DNA of 64,000 nt, from NCBI RefSeq assembly GCF_019697375.1, contig NZ_JAHCDI010000004.1, positions 1,041,324-1,105,323 of the forward strand, in the 5' to 3' direction. Numbering within the stretch: position 1 is the first letter of the stretch; each line of letters begins with the position of its first letter. The translations under genes were made by a program, and so were the position numbers. The notes under the pieces are model-generated. The model saw only the letters and a list, made by a program, of their open reading frames with translations, ran no database searches and was not told where the DNA came from. Source of the DNA: Micromonospora tarapacensis (GTDB lineage Bacteria > Actinomycetota > Actinomycetes > Mycobacteriales > Micromonosporaceae). Below, piece by piece: positions 13,101 to 20,302 of the stretch.

Positions 13101-13398
13101 CGACGGGTCGCACCGGGCGCCGCGCAACCGCACCGAGCAGGTCCTGGCGACGCTCTTCGCCGACGTGCTCGAACTGGACCGGGTCGGAATCGACGAGGAC
13201 TTCTTCGACCTCGGGGGCAACTCGCTGCGGGCGATCCGACTCGTCGGGTTGATCCGCGCGGAGCTGCACCTGGAAGTTTCCATCCGCACGTTGTTCGCCG
13301 CGCGCAGCGTCGCCGGCCTGTCTCAGCGTTGGGAGAACCTCAACAAGTCGAGCAGGCCCGCGCTGCGTCGGCGGACGAAGGGCGGAGCAATCGTCTGA
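10165..13398 (+). CDS. NRPS protein C-A*-PCP with degenerate adenylation domain
   Basis: About 1077 residues; start GTG 10165, with GAGGGG 8 bases upstream (GTG 10156 also possible). The condensation domain (1-430) keeps HHLIADG at about 133. The adenylation domain (470-930) has lost its signature residues: core A3, normally YTSGSTGxPKG, reads YGCASADPDTG; A5 reads NGHGPVGTT without the usual Glu; A10 reads TAGGRADRTRLP, where the catalytic Lys is Arg. A7 (FRTGDRARW) is conserved. The PCP keeps DLGGNSLRAIRL. The C domain and PCP therefore look usable while the A domain probably cannot adenylate. The protein would condense the polyketide with an amine loaded in trans or taken free. No thioesterase or reductase follows. 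Confidence 0.87.
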   Translation: MRSFDASPAHKGLWLADGMASTTLNHALTMWDVAGELDETAIVSAFRHVLDEAEILRVNFVDNGDGLKLVPRDLGDWQPFLLDLVGADDPEQAARDALAEMISKPFDVARDLLFRLGVVRLAANRSLLVIAYHHLIADGYGAGGLLSRRLAEVYTALVRGQDIPALAHRWDVESFAAIATEYLASERSAADAEFWRDYLKEAPPPAQVPRVVVPDALRPALDAPMSSADSWAEVAGAIGMASRTLTVARAEADAWATAAESMGVWMSSMLTTAAAAFLRHRCDLPEFLLSLATGNRSGPAGTTPGLAVNVVPVRVRVPLSATVDELADAIVDGTYEISGHTLRHYSDIQRAIAAAPSERGSFGVVMNVIEFVDQIHFADHPARYSGATTGSFNELSIGVYRDGTPDSDLFIRLDAAASLYSRAELRLIGEDLIAFIRAVAAAGARSIGALDVAGDTGRDRMLTASEGTRASDPTIADLFAQRVARDPDAVALVAGGSAISCRELDQRSSRVAAALRGRGIGPETVVAVAMSRSVDLVVALLGVARAGAAYLPVDPGLPADQIRSQLDTSGAGLLLVGAASAERPWGDLRVPVAMCHDLETDTIDGAEVAWSHPDGAVAVLYGCASADPDTGVVVTHRNLARFVLDRHWPRDGRDTVLWHTSPASDALALELWVPLLTGGRVIVAEQTEMDGDALVAVRSAHQISLVWLSAELFSAIAAERPDGLAGLRQVWIPADQVAVTAMQRVRAACPGLSIVNGHGPVGTTPLIRARGETTDEQRHAAAAAGLTDGTACYVLGPGLAPVPAGVVGELYVAGSAVARGFARRPGHTAQRFVACPFGPAGGLMFRTGDRARWGADGRLEYVGRAGVPARIGGIEVDTGHIEEVLAEHPRLAQSLVVVGADRTGQQRLVAYVVSVPGRDVAGAGTSGSRTETFHEELSRFVAGRVPESLVPSAFVVLDRLPVTAGGRADRTRLPEPEFRDGSHRAPRNRTEQVLATLFADVLELDRVGIDEDFFDLGGNSLRAIRLVGLIRAELHLEVSIRTLFAARSVAGLSQRWENLNKSSRPALRRRTKGGAIV

Positions 13399-13478
13399 GC
13401 GGGGCACCGGCCCGCTCATTCGGATCACATCCCAGCGACATCGACATCGCGATGGCGCGCAATCATAGGGGAACTTTT

Positions 13479-14063
13479 ATGCCATTGAAGATCTCTTCCA
13501 CAAAAGCGCTCGTCACAGCCGTGGCGCTCCTCGCCGCGGCGGTGCTCAGCCCGGCCGTCGCCCAGGCCACCGAGCCGCTCGGCTCGTCGGCTAAGCGGGT
13601 GGCGCCGACCCCCGCGCTCCAGCCGTTGAAGAAGCTGACCGGAAAGTGGACCTGCACCGGGGTGACGACCCTCCCGGACGGCAGCCAGTTGGCGTTCGAC
13701 ACCTCCTCGACCGCCAAGTTCATCCTCGACGGGAACTTCATGCGCTGGCAGGAGACGAACAGTATCGAGGGCACGCCGATCGCCTCGGCGGAGTACATCT
13801 GGGGTTGGGACGCCCAGCAGGGCCTCTTCACGGCGGATCGCTTCGACAACTCCGGACAGCGCGGCGCGCAGACGACCCCCGGATGGGTCGGGAAGGTGCT
13901 CACCTCGACCGGCGTCCTGATCCAGCCGGACGGCACTTCGCTTCCGCTGACCACCACGATCACGAAGACCGCCAAGAACGCCTTCACGGTGCAGGCGGTG
14001 GTCAGCCTGGGGGCTGCGGCGGGCGGAGCCAGCGTGTTGTCCGAGTCGTCGTGCGTCCGGTGA
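13479..14063 (+). CDS. Secreted lipocalin-like protein (DUF1579-type)
   Basis: 194 residues. Start ATG 13479 has AGGGG just upstream and gives a clean signal peptide: MPLKISSTK, then a hydrophobic Ala/Leu/Val stretch, ending AVAQA before TEPLG. The mature part begins with LKKLTGKWTCTG and includes LDGNFMRWQE and YIWGWD, the strand pattern of DUF1579/lipocalin-like proteins. These are beta-barrels of unknown or ligand-binding role. Its place between the NRPS and the N-hydroxylase suggests a role with the product outside the cell, but that is inference. Confidence 0.7.
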   Translation: MPLKISSTKALVTAVALLAAAVLSPAVAQATEPLGSSAKRVAPTPALQPLKKLTGKWTCTGVTTLPDGSQLAFDTSSTAKFILDGNFMRWQETNSIEGTPIASAEYIWGWDAQQGLFTADRFDNSGQRGAQTTPGWVGKVLTSTGVLIQPDGTSLPLTTTITKTAKNAFTVQAVVSLGAAAGGASVLSESSCVR

Positions 14064-14123
14064 CGAACGTGTCGTCGCCACTGCGCGGTTCCTGCCAGGT
14101 ACCGGATTTCGCTCACTGACGCG

Positions 14124-14159
14124 GGGATCCCCGGCGTGCGGTTGCTCGCCGGGGATCCC
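14124..14159 (+). terminator. Hairpin terminator after the lipocalin-like gene
   Basis: Perfect 13-bp inverted repeat GGGATCCCCGGCG / CGCCGGGGATCCC around a 10-base loop, 60 bases after the stop at 14063. A Rho-independent-like terminator without a T-run is common in actinomycetes. It separates the PKS/NRPS transcript from the N-hydroxylase gene. Confidence 0.6.
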
Positions 14160-14227
14160 TCCGAGCCACTATCGCCGGCCGATATACGAACAGCGCGTCG
14201 TGCGGCCATGCCAGCGGGAGAGTATCC

Positions 14228-15574
14228 ATGACTAATCGTGAACATGAGATCTACGACGTGGTCGGCATCGGATTCGGACCGTCCAACCTGTCGCTTTCCA
14301 TCGCCCTGGAGGAGCGCGCACTGGACGATCCGGAACGTGTTCTCCGCAGTCACTTCTTCGAGCGTCAACCACGTTTCGGTTGGCACCGCGACATGTTGCT
14401 GCCCTCGGCGACCATGCAGATATCCTTCCTCAAGGACCTCGTGACCTTTCGCAATCCGACGTCGAGTTTCAGCTTTATCTCCTTCCTGCACGCGGCGGGG
14501 CGGCTCTCGCAGTTCGTCAACAACCAGGACTTCTTCCCGACACGCCAGGAGTTCCACCAGTACCTCGAGTGGGCTCAGGCGCGGGTGGCCGGCCGTGTCT
14601 CGTACGGATCGGCCGTGACCTCGCTTCGCCTGGCCCCGAACGTCTCCGCGGCGTCGCCGGACCGTCTGCGACTGACCGTCGCGGATGTCACGGGTCAGAT
14701 CAGCCGCGTGGTCGAGGCCCGCAACGTGGTGATCTCGACGGGCCTGGTCCCGAAGATGCTCGACGGGGTCGAGAGTGACGAGCGGGTCTGGCACAGTTCG
14801 GAGTTCCTGCAGAAGTTCCGCCGCATGAACCCGCGCGACCTGCGACGAGTGGCGGTGGTCGGCGCCGGCCAGAGCGCCGCCGAGATCACCAGGTACCTCT
14901 ACGACGAGCTTCCGCATGCCGAGGTCTCGGCGATCATTCCGTCCTACGGCTACTCCATCGCCGACGCCACCCCGTTCGCCAATCAGATCTTCGATCCCCG
15001 GGCCGTCGACGACTACTACTTCGGCTCGGAACAGACGCGCGAGGCGTTCTGGCGGTATCACCGCAACACGAACTACGCGGTGGTCGACGACGAGGTGATC
15101 CGGGATCTCTACCGCAGGGCGTACGACGACGAGGTCCGTGGCGTCGACCGGCTTCACTTTCTCAATCTGACGAGGGTCGACGGGGTGAAACGCGCCGGCG
15201 CCGAGACCCGTGTCTCCCTACGGGGCGGCCCCGGCGGTGAGGCGGTCGACATCGACGTGGATGCCCTCGTCTGCGCGACCGGCTACCACTCGATGGAGCC
15301 CACCGAACTACTCCGTGATCTCGACGGGCACTGCCTGCGCGACGAAGCCGGCCGGCTCCGGATGGAACGTGACTACCGCGTCGCCACCACGCCGGACGTG
15401 CCATGCGGCATCTACCTCCAGGGCGGCACCGAACACACCCACGGCCTCAGCTCCTCGCTGCTGTCCAACATCGCCGTACGAAGCGGGGAGATCGTCGACT
15501 CGATCGTGGCCCGGGGCACGGGACGGAACGACAAGCGCTCCATGTACGCCAGGGCCGCAGGCGGTCTCCGCTAG
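14228..15574 (+). CDS. L-lysine/L-ornithine-type N-monooxygenase (flavin-dependent N-hydroxylase)
   Basis: 448 residues, the normal length for the SidA/PvdA/IucD family, which hydroxylates the side-chain amine of ornithine or lysine using FAD, NADPH and O2. FAD-binding GIGFGPSN lies at 13-20 and NADPH-binding VVGAGQSAAE at about 210. The C-terminal ATGYHS motif (about 351) and the family stretch FLKDLVTFRNP (about 68) are present. The start ATG is preceded by GGGAGAG. Substrate choice cannot be read from sequence. Such enzymes feed hydroxamates, nitrones or N-N bonds such as piperazate. No partner formyl/acetyltransferase or piperazate-synthase gene is seen here, so the fate of the N-hydroxy group is open. 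Confidence 0.88.
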   Translation: MTNREHEIYDVVGIGFGPSNLSLSIALEERALDDPERVLRSHFFERQPRFGWHRDMLLPSATMQISFLKDLVTFRNPTSSFSFISFLHAAGRLSQFVNNQDFFPTRQEFHQYLEWAQARVAGRVSYGSAVTSLRLAPNVSAASPDRLRLTVADVTGQISRVVEARNVVISTGLVPKMLDGVESDERVWHSSEFLQKFRRMNPRDLRRVAVVGAGQSAAEITRYLYDELPHAEVSAIIPSYGYSIADATPFANQIFDPRAVDDYYFGSEQTREAFWRYHRNTNYAVVDDEVIRDLYRRAYDDEVRGVDRLHFLNLTRVDGVKRAGAETRVSLRGGPGGEAVDIDVDALVCATGYHSMEPTELLRDLDGHCLRDEAGRLRMERDYRVATTPDVPCGIYLQGGTEHTHGLSSSLLSNIAVRSGEIVDSIVARGTGRNDKRSMYARAAGGLR

Positions 15575-15689
15575 TGCGGCGTGCGACGCCGTCGGTCGTC
15601 GGCGGTAGCCGGCGCGGCCCGGAGAACGCTTCTGGACACCGCACTGGCCGTTCCGTGCGGCCACCGCGGTGTGGAGGGGAGACTGTTGG

Positions 15690-16457
15690 ATGAGAACCCT
15701 GACAAAGGACCGGTGGATACGCCGTTTCCACGACGGTGAGGGGTGTACGACGAAGCTCGTCTGCTTTCCCCATGCCGGCGGTTGGGCGAGCGCGTACCGC
15801 ACCTGGCCGTCGAGCCTGCCGGCGGATGTCGGCGTGCTCGGAGTCCGATATCCGGGCCGGGAGGACCGGGTCGCTGAACCGTTTCCGTCCAGTCTCGAGG
15901 CCCTGGCGGACGACGTGGCCGACGTGTTGGACGCGCTGGCCGGGCACCGGATGGTGCTGTTCGGCCACAGCATGGGTGCGTCGGTGGCGCACGAGGTGGC
16001 GGTACGCCTTCACCGACGGGGGCGTCCGCCGGCCGCACTGTGCGTATCGGCGCGGCTTCCACCTGCGGCCTTGGTGGATCAGCCACCGATAACGGGCACC
16101 GATGACGAGATCATCGCCGAGATCGTACGCCATGACGCGAGCCGCACGGAGGTCTTCGCCGACCTCGAACTACGGGAGTTCGCGTTGCCCGCCATCCGCG
16201 CGGACCTTGGGCTGGTCAACGACTACCGCGGCGGGCGGCGGCCCATGCTCGACTGTCCGGTGTTCGGCTACCTGGGTGTGCAGGATGCCGCGATCAGCCC
16301 GGACCAGATGCGGGGGTGGGCGCACGTCACGCGCGGTCCCTTCCGGCTCCAGCTGTTTCCCGGTGGGCATTTCTACCTCAGGGACGAGGAGACCAGGCTG
16401 CTGGCCGACCTGGCACGGATCTGGGCGCCGGGAGGCGGCAATGGCGATCCGCGTTGA
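15690..16457 (+). CDS. Type II thioesterase
   Basis: 255 residues, alpha/beta hydrolase fold. The nucleophile Ser94 lies in FGHSMGAS; a GVQD Asp and a late GGHFYL His complete the triad. The N-terminal [14 protein letters not shown] and YPGRED motifs are typical of editing thioesterases of PKS/NRPS lines, which free stalled carrier domains. Start ATG 15690 follows AGGGGA by 9 bases. Its end overlaps the start of the aminotransferase-like gene by 17 bases, so the two are translationally coupled. Confidence 0.9.
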   Translation: MRTLTKDRWIRRFHDGEGCTTKLVCFPHAGGWASAYRTWPSSLPADVGVLGVRYPGREDRVAEPFPSSLEALADDVADVLDALAGHRMVLFGHSMGASVAHEVAVRLHRRGRPPAALCVSARLPPAALVDQPPITGTDDEIIAEIVRHDASRTEVFADLELREFALPAIRADLGLVNDYRGGRRPMLDCPVFGYLGVQDAAISPDQMRGWAHVTRGPFRLQLFPGGHFYLRDEETRLLADLARIWAPGGGNGDPR

Positions 16458-17673
16458 CGGCGGTGGCCGCCGAGCGTTGACCGAACGCTGGTCGCGCACC
16501 ACGGCGAGCAGCTACGGCACGCCGGGCCTGGCACTGGTCAAGGGCGCTGGTGCGGTGGTGACCGACGACGCCGGCCGGGAATACCTCGACCTGATGGGTG
16601 GCGCCGCGGCGAACGTGCTGGGGCATGCCCACCCGGCCGTCGTGAACGCGGTGTCCACGCAGGCCGCGACGCTCGGCCACGTCTCCAGCCGCGACGTGGC
16701 CGAGCCGACCGTCCTGCTCGGCGAGCTGCTGCTGGCCCTGACCGGGCCGGGTCGGGTGGTGTTCACCGACTCGGGCGCTGAGGCGAACGAGACGGCGTTC
16801 CTGGTCTCGCGCCTCACCGGACGGTCCCAGGTCGTCGCCACGACCGGGGCCTTCCACGGTCGGACCATGGGCGCGCTGGCGTTCACCGGTCAGCCCGGCA
16901 AGGCGCACCCGTTCCGGACGCTGCCGGACGCTGTCACACATGTCCCGTTCGGTGATGTCGAGGCATTGCGCGCCGTGGTCAGTGACGCCACGGCGATGGT
17001 CATCCTGGAATCGATCCAGGGCGAGAACGGTGTGGTGGTGCCGCCGCCCGGCTACCTCGCGGCGGCTCGCACGATCTGTACGGCGGCCGGTGCGTTGCTG
17101 GTGCTCGACGAGGTACAGACTGCCCTCGGGCGCACCGGGTACTGGTTCCACTATCAGAGCGAGGGCATCGCGCCGGACTTCGTCACCCTTGCCCAGGGGC
17201 TTGGTGGTGGCCTGCCGCTCGGGGCCTGCCTGGCGTTCGGGACGGCAGCTGACCTGCTGGCCACCGGTGCCCACGGAACGACGGTCGGTGGCAGTCCGCT
17301 CAGTTGTGCGGCCGGGCTGGCGGTGATCCGCACCATTGCCGGCATGGGTCTGCTCGACCACGTCAGGCGGGTCGGCGACCGGCTGCGCGCCGGTATCGAG
17401 GCGGTTGCGCACCCGCTGATCGCCGGGGTGCGTGGATCCGGGCTGCTGCTCGGCATCGCGCTGACCGAACCGGTCGCCGTGGCGGTGACCGATTGGCTGC
17501 GGGCGGCCGGCTTCCTGGTCGACGCGGTTCGGCCCGCCGTGATTCGGGTCGCACCGCCCCTGGTGCTCACCGGGGCTCAGGCCGACGCCTTCGTCGACGC
17601 GCTCGCGCGGGCATTGGTTGCCGGCCCGGGGCCGAGGCCACCGGCCCGGCTGCTGGTGCACGAGGCGGCCTGA
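16441..17673 (+). CDS. Class III aminotransferase homologue (ArgD-like) lacking the PLP lysine
   Basis: 410 residues, ATG 16441 with GGAGG 8 bases before. It aligns along its length with acetylornithine/ornithine aminotransferases: [51 protein letters not shown] and a C-terminal GxGLLLGI stretch. The segment that normally carries the Schiff-base lysine, LAKGLGGG, reads LAQGLGGG, with Gln252 from codon CAG at 17194. The Asp that pairs with the pyridine nitrogen is kept. Family members need that lysine for transamination, so this protein is either inactive as an aminotransferase or repurposed. It follows an ornithine/lysine N-hydroxylase, so the ancestral substrate may have been ornithine-like. 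Confidence 0.85.
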   Translation: MAIRVDGGGRRALTERWSRTTASSYGTPGLALVKGAGAVVTDDAGREYLDLMGGAAANVLGHAHPAVVNAVSTQAATLGHVSSRDVAEPTVLLGELLLALTGPGRVVFTDSGAEANETAFLVSRLTGRSQVVATTGAFHGRTMGALAFTGQPGKAHPFRTLPDAVTHVPFGDVEALRAVVSDATAMVILESIQGENGVVVPPPGYLAAARTICTAAGALLVLDEVQTALGRTGYWFHYQSEGIAPDFVTLAQGLGGGLPLGACLAFGTAADLLATGAHGTTVGGSPLSCAAGLAVIRTIAGMGLLDHVRRVGDRLRAGIEAVAHPLIAGVRGSGLLLGIALTEPVAVAVTDWLRAAGFLVDAVRPAVIRVAPPLVLTGAQADAFVDALARALVAGPGPRPPARLLVHEAA

Positions 17674-17727
17674 GCAGCAGCCTGGGGAGCAGACCTGCAC
17701 TCCGGACCGATGGCTGGAGACACCGAC

Positions 17728-17767
17728 GGGCGGCGTACTCCGACGGTGGTGTCGGCGTACGCCGCCC
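17728..17767. terminator. Bidirectional hairpin terminator
   Basis: A 17-bp stem with one mismatch (GGGCGGCGTAC-T-CCGAC paired with GTCGGCGTACGCCGCCC) closes a GGTGGT loop. It sits between the convergent aminotransferase-like gene and the DUF4097 gene, where it can stop both transcripts. Confidence 0.7.
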
Positions 17768-17836
17768 GGGTGGGGGAGGGCGGCAGGTGGGAGCACCTCG
17801 GCCTGGCCACCCCGGGTTGGTCATGGCAGGCGGTCC

Positions 17837-18511
17837 CTACAGGCTGCGGGCGGCGATGTCACCGTAGGCGGTGGTCGCGTGGATGGTCAGACCGGCGGCG
17901 GCACCGTCGGTGTTCCTGAGCTCGTTGCGGACGCGGCCGTACGTGGTGCCGGCGTCCAGGGTCGCCGAGGCGTCCCGGGCGGCGCCGATCGTGATGTTGC
18001 CCTGCTCGGTGCGCAGGGTGACGGTGCCGGTGACGGCTTCGGTGACGGTCAGGTTGCCCCGCTGGGTGCTGATCTGCGCGGCGCCGCCCAGGCGGCCGAC
18101 GGTGATGTCACCCGACTGCAGGGTCAGGCGGGCCTGCGCGGTCTCGTCGAGCTTGACCGCGCCGTCCGCGCCGTCGAAGGTGACGTCGCCGAGGCGGCCG
18201 ACGCCCCGGAACTCGACGCTGGCCGCCTCCGCCTCGACCCGTGAGCCGGCGGGCAGCTGCACCGTCACCTCGACGGATCCGGACGAGCCGAGGACCCGCC
18301 GCGCCGGCTCCGCCGCCTGCAGGCGCAGGACGCCGTCGTCGTAGGTGACCTCGATGCGTTCGGCCGCCGTCACGTCGCGGGACTTGGTGGCGTCGGTGGG
18401 AAGGATCTCGACGGTCGTGTCGGTGCGGTCGGCGGCGATGATCTGGATACGTCCCGCGGGGATGTCGAGCACGGCCGAGATCGCGGCGGGGGTGTCGAAC
18501 CTCTGCATCAT
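17837..18511 (-). CDS. DUF4097-family beta-strand repeat protein
   Basis: 224 residues. No signal peptide or membrane segment. Short repeating strands with GDITVG, GNLTVTE and GNITIG, and an N-terminal MMQRFDTPAAISAVLDIPAG, identify a DUF4097 adhesin-like beta-solenoid of unknown function. It is divergent from a HTH/MarR regulator across an intergenic stretch full of GTTGCA sites, an arrangement that suggests the regulator controls it. Unlikely to belong to the biosynthetic pathway. Confidence 0.75.
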   Translation of the reverse strand: MMQRFDTPAAISAVLDIPAGRIQIIAADRTDTTVEILPTDATKSRDVTAAERIEVTYDDGVLRLQAAEPARRVLGSSGSVEVTVQLPAGSRVEAEAASVEFRGVGRLGDVTFDGADGAVKLDETAQARLTLQSGDITVGRLGGAAQISTQRGNLTVTEAVTGTVTLRTEQGNITIGAARDASATLDAGTTYGRVRNELRNTDGAAAGLTIHATTAYGDIAARSL

Positions 18512-18552
18512 GACTCCCTCTTGATTGATGTTTCCTATGTTGGAAACACTAC

Positions 18553-18673
18553 GTTGCCTTCACCAAACCGGCAACAGATGGGTTGCACTTCAATGGTAAA
18601 ACGGCAGGTCAAGAGCCATACTTCGTTGCAATGGGCCGCCGTTCAATGCAACACGTCTGGGATGAACGTTGCA
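18553..18673. promoter_or_regulatory. Cluster of GTTGCM half-sites (probable operator)
   Basis: GTTGCC 18553-18558 pairs with GGCAAC 18570-18575. GTTGCA occurs at 18582-18587, 18625-18630 and 18668-18673, and the inverted TGCAAC at 18647-18652. These six sites lie between the divergent DUF4097 gene and the regulator at 18733. They are AT-richer than their surroundings and form two inverted pairs. Likely binding sites for the adjacent regulator (autoregulation). Confidence 0.55.
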
Positions 18674-18732
18674 ATGAAGGGGAAGTGAACGCTATGCTGG
18701 AGGCCGTCACGGATTCATGAAAGGAGGCGGCG

Positions 18733-19467
18733 ATGCCGGGAGGCAGGCTCACGCAACCCGAGCGCCAACAGATCGCCCTCGGGTTGGCCGACGGTCTCGC
18801 CTACGCGGCGATCGCCCGACGCCTCGACCGCCCGACCTCGACGGTCACCCGCGAGGTGATGCGCAACGGCGGCCCCACCGCCTACCGCGCCGACCTCGCT
18901 CATCACGCCACCGAGCGCCGCATCCGGCGCCGTAGAAAGGCCACACCCGGGCGTGCCGACACACCCCCCCAGGCGCACGGTCGTGACGCCGAGGCCGTGC
19001 AGGAGTACGAGGAGACCTTCGCCACGGTCTTCATGCAGTCGGGCCTGCCCAAGATGACGGCCCGGACACTGGCCTGCCTCTACACGACCGACACCGGCAG
19101 CCTCAGCGCCTCGGAACTGGTCGGGCGCCTGCGGGTCAGTCCGGCGTCGGTCTCCAAGGCGGTCGCCTTTCTGGAGAGCCAGGGCCTGGTCCGTCGGGAA
19201 CGCGACGAACGACGTCGCGAACGCTACGTCGTCGACGACGACGTGCTGTACGAATCGGTGATGGCCAGCGCCCGAGCCACCGCCCATCTCGGCGAGATCG
19301 CCCGGCAGGGTGTGGGTGTCCTCGGCCGCGGCACACCGGCCGCCACCCGCCTGGAGAACATCGCTCGCTTCGTCGACTTCGTCTCCGAGAGCATCGCCCG
19401 AGCCGCAGATCAGGCCCGCGAAGTCCTGCACACGAAACTTGAGACCACCCGGGACGACGCCGGCTGA
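18733..19467 (+). CDS. Regulator with IS30-type HTH fused to MarR/GbsR-like winged helix
   Basis: 244 residues, ATG 18733 directly after AGGAGG. Residues 1-70 match the N-terminal HTH of IS30 transposases (LTQPERQQIALGLADG, YAAIARRLDRPTSTVTREV). Residues 90-180 form a MarR/GbsR winged helix (SASELVGRLRVSPASVSKAV, ESQGLVRRERDERRRERY). No transposase catalytic domain is present, so this is a domesticated DNA-binding fusion, not an insertion sequence. Divergent from the DUF4097 gene, which it probably represses along with itself. Confidence 0.8.
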   Translation: MPGGRLTQPERQQIALGLADGLAYAAIARRLDRPTSTVTREVMRNGGPTAYRADLAHHATERRIRRRRKATPGRADTPPQAHGRDAEAVQEYEETFATVFMQSGLPKMTARTLACLYTTDTGSLSASELVGRLRVSPASVSKAVAFLESQGLVRRERDERRRERYVVDDDVLYESVMASARATAHLGEIARQGVGVLGRGTPAATRLENIARFVDFVSESIARAADQAREVLHTKLETTRDDAG

Positions 19468-19504
19468 GCATCGCGGACCTCCCGCCCATCCGGCGTTGGG
19501 TGGC

Positions 19505-19523
19505 CCGTGCTCAACTCGCACGG
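19505..19523. terminator. Short hairpin between convergent genes
   Basis: CCGTGC and GCACGG form a 6-bp inverted repeat in the 70-base gap between the regulator stop (19467) and the thioesterase stop (19538). It may be a weak bidirectional terminator. Confidence 0.3.
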
Positions 19524-19537
19524 CGCACCCCGGGGCC

Positions 19538-20302
19538 TCAGCCGGGTGCGCTCGGCACCGGCACCAGCCGGCGCTCGATCTCGGACACGACCGCGTCGCG
19601 GTGGGTGGCCACGAAGAAGTGGCGGCCCGGAAAGGTCAAACACTCGAAGCGGCCGAGGGTGTGACCCTTCCACGCGGCCGCTTCGGCGGCGCTGACCACC
19701 GGGTCGTCGCGGCCGCTGAGCACCGTGATCGGGCAGCGCAGCGGCGGGCCTGTGGTGACCGGGTAGGTCTCTACGGCACGGTAGTCGGTACGCAGCGCGG
19801 GTAGCGCCATGTTGCGCACGTCGGGATCGTTGAGCGCGTCGGCGACGCCGGCGTCACCGTCGAGTTCCTGCACGTGGGCGACCAGCCGGTTGTCGCTGAG
19901 CCGATGGACGGCCTCCGTCCGGCTCGTCGACGGGGCCCGCCGGCCGGAGGCGAACAGGTGCGTCAGCGGGTGGCCTGCCTGTTCCAGGAGCAGCGCGGTC
20001 TCATAGCCCACGAGCGCGCCCATGCTGTGCCCGAACAGCGCGACCGGTCGCCGGCCGAAGGCGGCCACCTGCTCGGCCACCGCCGCGGCAAGGGCCGCCA
20101 CGCTGCCGACCTGCGGCTCGTCGTGGCGGTCCTGGCGACCCGGGTACTGCACGGCTACGACGTCGACCGAGCTGGACAGTGCCGCCGAGAACGGGTAGAA
20201 GAAGCTGGCCGAGCCGCCCGCGTGTGCCAGACAGACGAGGGTGACGCCGGCTTCCGGACCGCGGTGGTATCGCCGGACCCAGCGCGGATCGGGACCGTTC
20301 AT
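19538..20302 (-). CDS. Type II thioesterase (second copy)
   Basis: 254 residues. Nucleophile Ser93 in LFGHSMGAL, with CLAHAGGSASFFYPF and YPGRQDRH near the N terminus, a GRDDPV Asp and a late GRHFF His. It is an editing thioesterase for carrier-protein-bound acyl groups. Its ATG overlaps the stop of the crotonyl-CoA reductase gene by four bases (ATGA), so it is the last gene of a three-gene leftward operon. Two editing thioesterases in one cluster may serve different carrier types, but that is inference. Confidence 0.88.
   Translation of the reverse strand: MNGPDPRWVRRYHRGPEAGVTLVCLAHAGGSASFFYPFSAALSSSVDVVAVQYPGRQDRHDEPQVGSVAALAAAVAEQVAAFGRRPVALFGHSMGALVGYETALLLEQAGHPLTHLFASGRRAPSTSRTEAVHRLSDNRLVAHVQELDGDAGVADALNDPDVRNMALPALRTDYRAVETYPVTTGPPLRCPITVLSGRDDPVVSAAEAAAWKGHTLGRFECLTFPGRHFFVATHRDAVVSEIERRLVPVPSAPG

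Noticed and set aside
18733..19467. IS30 insertion sequence
   Set aside because: Only the N-terminal HTH of IS30 transposase is present; there is no DDE domain and no terminal inverted repeat. The second half is a MarR-type domain.
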